From NCBI GenBank assembly GCA_964355005.1, contig CAYHBX010000006.1, positions 1-22,218 of the forward strand: 22,218 nt of DNA. Reading direction: 5' to 3'. Source of the DNA: JAUSKF01 sp964355005 (GTDB lineage: Bacteria > Patescibacteriota > Minisyncoccia > UBA6257 > WO2-44-18). Position numbers and translations under genes: made by a program. The stretch's first letter is position 1; each line of letters opens with the position of its first letter. Below are positions 21,839 to 22,218 of this stretch, in pieces. The notes beneath the pieces are model-generated. The model was not told where the DNA came from, made no database searches, and was given only the letters and a program-made list of their open reading frames with translations.

Positions 21839-22218
21839 TTATTTGGTCGCGACAATTGCGATGCCCGTCAGGACTACTACAACGCCGACTATCTTTCTCG
21901 TGCCCAGCGGTTCGCCGTAAAGCCAGAAGCCGCCGATTACCGATACTAAGACGCAGACAGCCGGGACGATTGCCCCAAAGCGGGAGATTTCCTCGGTTTT
22001 ATCAACTACTAATCTGGAATTGATGCTGTGTCCGATGCCGTTAATAACGCCGGCGGCTATTCCCATCAGGACGCCGAATGACAAGAGCATTTTCCAGTTT
22101 AGATCCTTGGCGGCCATCGGAAATAAAACCAGCATTGTGCAAAAGTTTAGAACAAAGGCGGCGACGAAGGGATTGGTAATGCCGCTATAACGCATCAGGA
22201 ACTGCCAACTGCTGAAGA
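21839..22218 (-). CDS. EamA-like small drug/metabolite transporter family protein (5' end cut by window edge)
   Basis: The frame is open to the window edge, reading ...FSSWQFLMRYSGI before the first internal Met (ATG 22195), so the true start is outside. At least 125 residues are present with about four hydrophobic segments (AAFVLNFCTMLVLFP, MLLSFGVLMGIAAGV, FGAIVPAVCVLVSVIGGFW, IVGVVVVLTGIAIVA). GFWLYGEPLGTRKIVGVVVVLTGI is the typical end of an EamA repeat. The preserved length suggests a half-size member with one EamA repeat, which would work as a dimer. The cargo is unknown; relatives move small metabolites or, in cell-envelope pathways, undecaprenyl-phosphate sugars. A terminator follows the stop. 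Confidence 0.78.
   Translation of the reverse strand, partial: FSSWQFLMRYSGITNPFVAAFVLNFCTMLVLFPMAAKDLNWKMLLSFGVLMGIAAGVINGIGHSINSRLVVDKTEEISRFGAIVPAVCVLVSVIGGFWLYGEPLGTRKIVGVVVVLTGIAIVATK

Overview
The window looks like a surface-glycan and cell-envelope region from a small-genome bacterium of the Candidate Phyla Radiation (Patescibacteria, probably Parcubacteria-like). The pointers are a secreted protein with 'GIGTTSPG' repeats, a coiled-coil protein with an aromatic-rich tail, a stand-alone Cas2/PaaX-like protein, many short palindromic repeats, and few Shine-Dalgarno (SD) sequences. TGA is used as a stop, so this is the standard bacterial code. No rRNA, tRNA, CRISPR array or conventional transposase was found. 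Family names rest on motifs read by eye; no database was searched.

Left part (1-4567). Bases 1-1898 of the minus strand are one uninterrupted reading frame with two nucleotidyltransferase-like domains, cut by the window edge. It is divergent from a Gfo/Idh/MocA dehydrogenase and an SDR that share an ATGA junction and end at a terminator. A minus-strand CMP-sugar synthetase converges on them. Together these three resemble part of the legionaminic or sialic acid type (nonulosonate) pathway.

Middle part (4599-15547). A secreted fibre-like protein and a tiny membrane protein come first. A long co-directional gene cluster follows: GT-B-like glycosyltransferase, FkbH-like HAD/acyltransferase, acyl carrier protein, MaoC-like hydratase, TylF-like methyltransferase, a second copy of the GT-B-like enzyme, polysaccharide deacetylase, GT-C-like membrane protein and family 2 glycosyltransferase. 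The best working idea is a pathway that builds and acyl- or methyl-decorates a lipid-linked or surface glycan.

Right part (15548-22218). A structured GC-rich intergenic element precedes a self-contained gene unit (promoter with an internal palindrome, strong SD, coiled-coil protein, perfect palindromic terminator). Then come a possible structured RNA, a minus-strand protein joining a hydrophobic segment, a winged-helix-like region and a Cas2-like domain between two copies of a palindrome, two methyltransferases, a paralogue of the GT-C-like protein, a GalU-type uridylyltransferase and the end of an EamA-type transporter.

The most unusual features are not whole genes: two probable palindromic insertions inside glycan genes that keep the reading frame, a dispersed palindrome family whose arms differ by compensating changes, a nested inverted-repeat leader before the second GT-B-like gene, and a nearly symmetric pair of overlapping divergent promoters.
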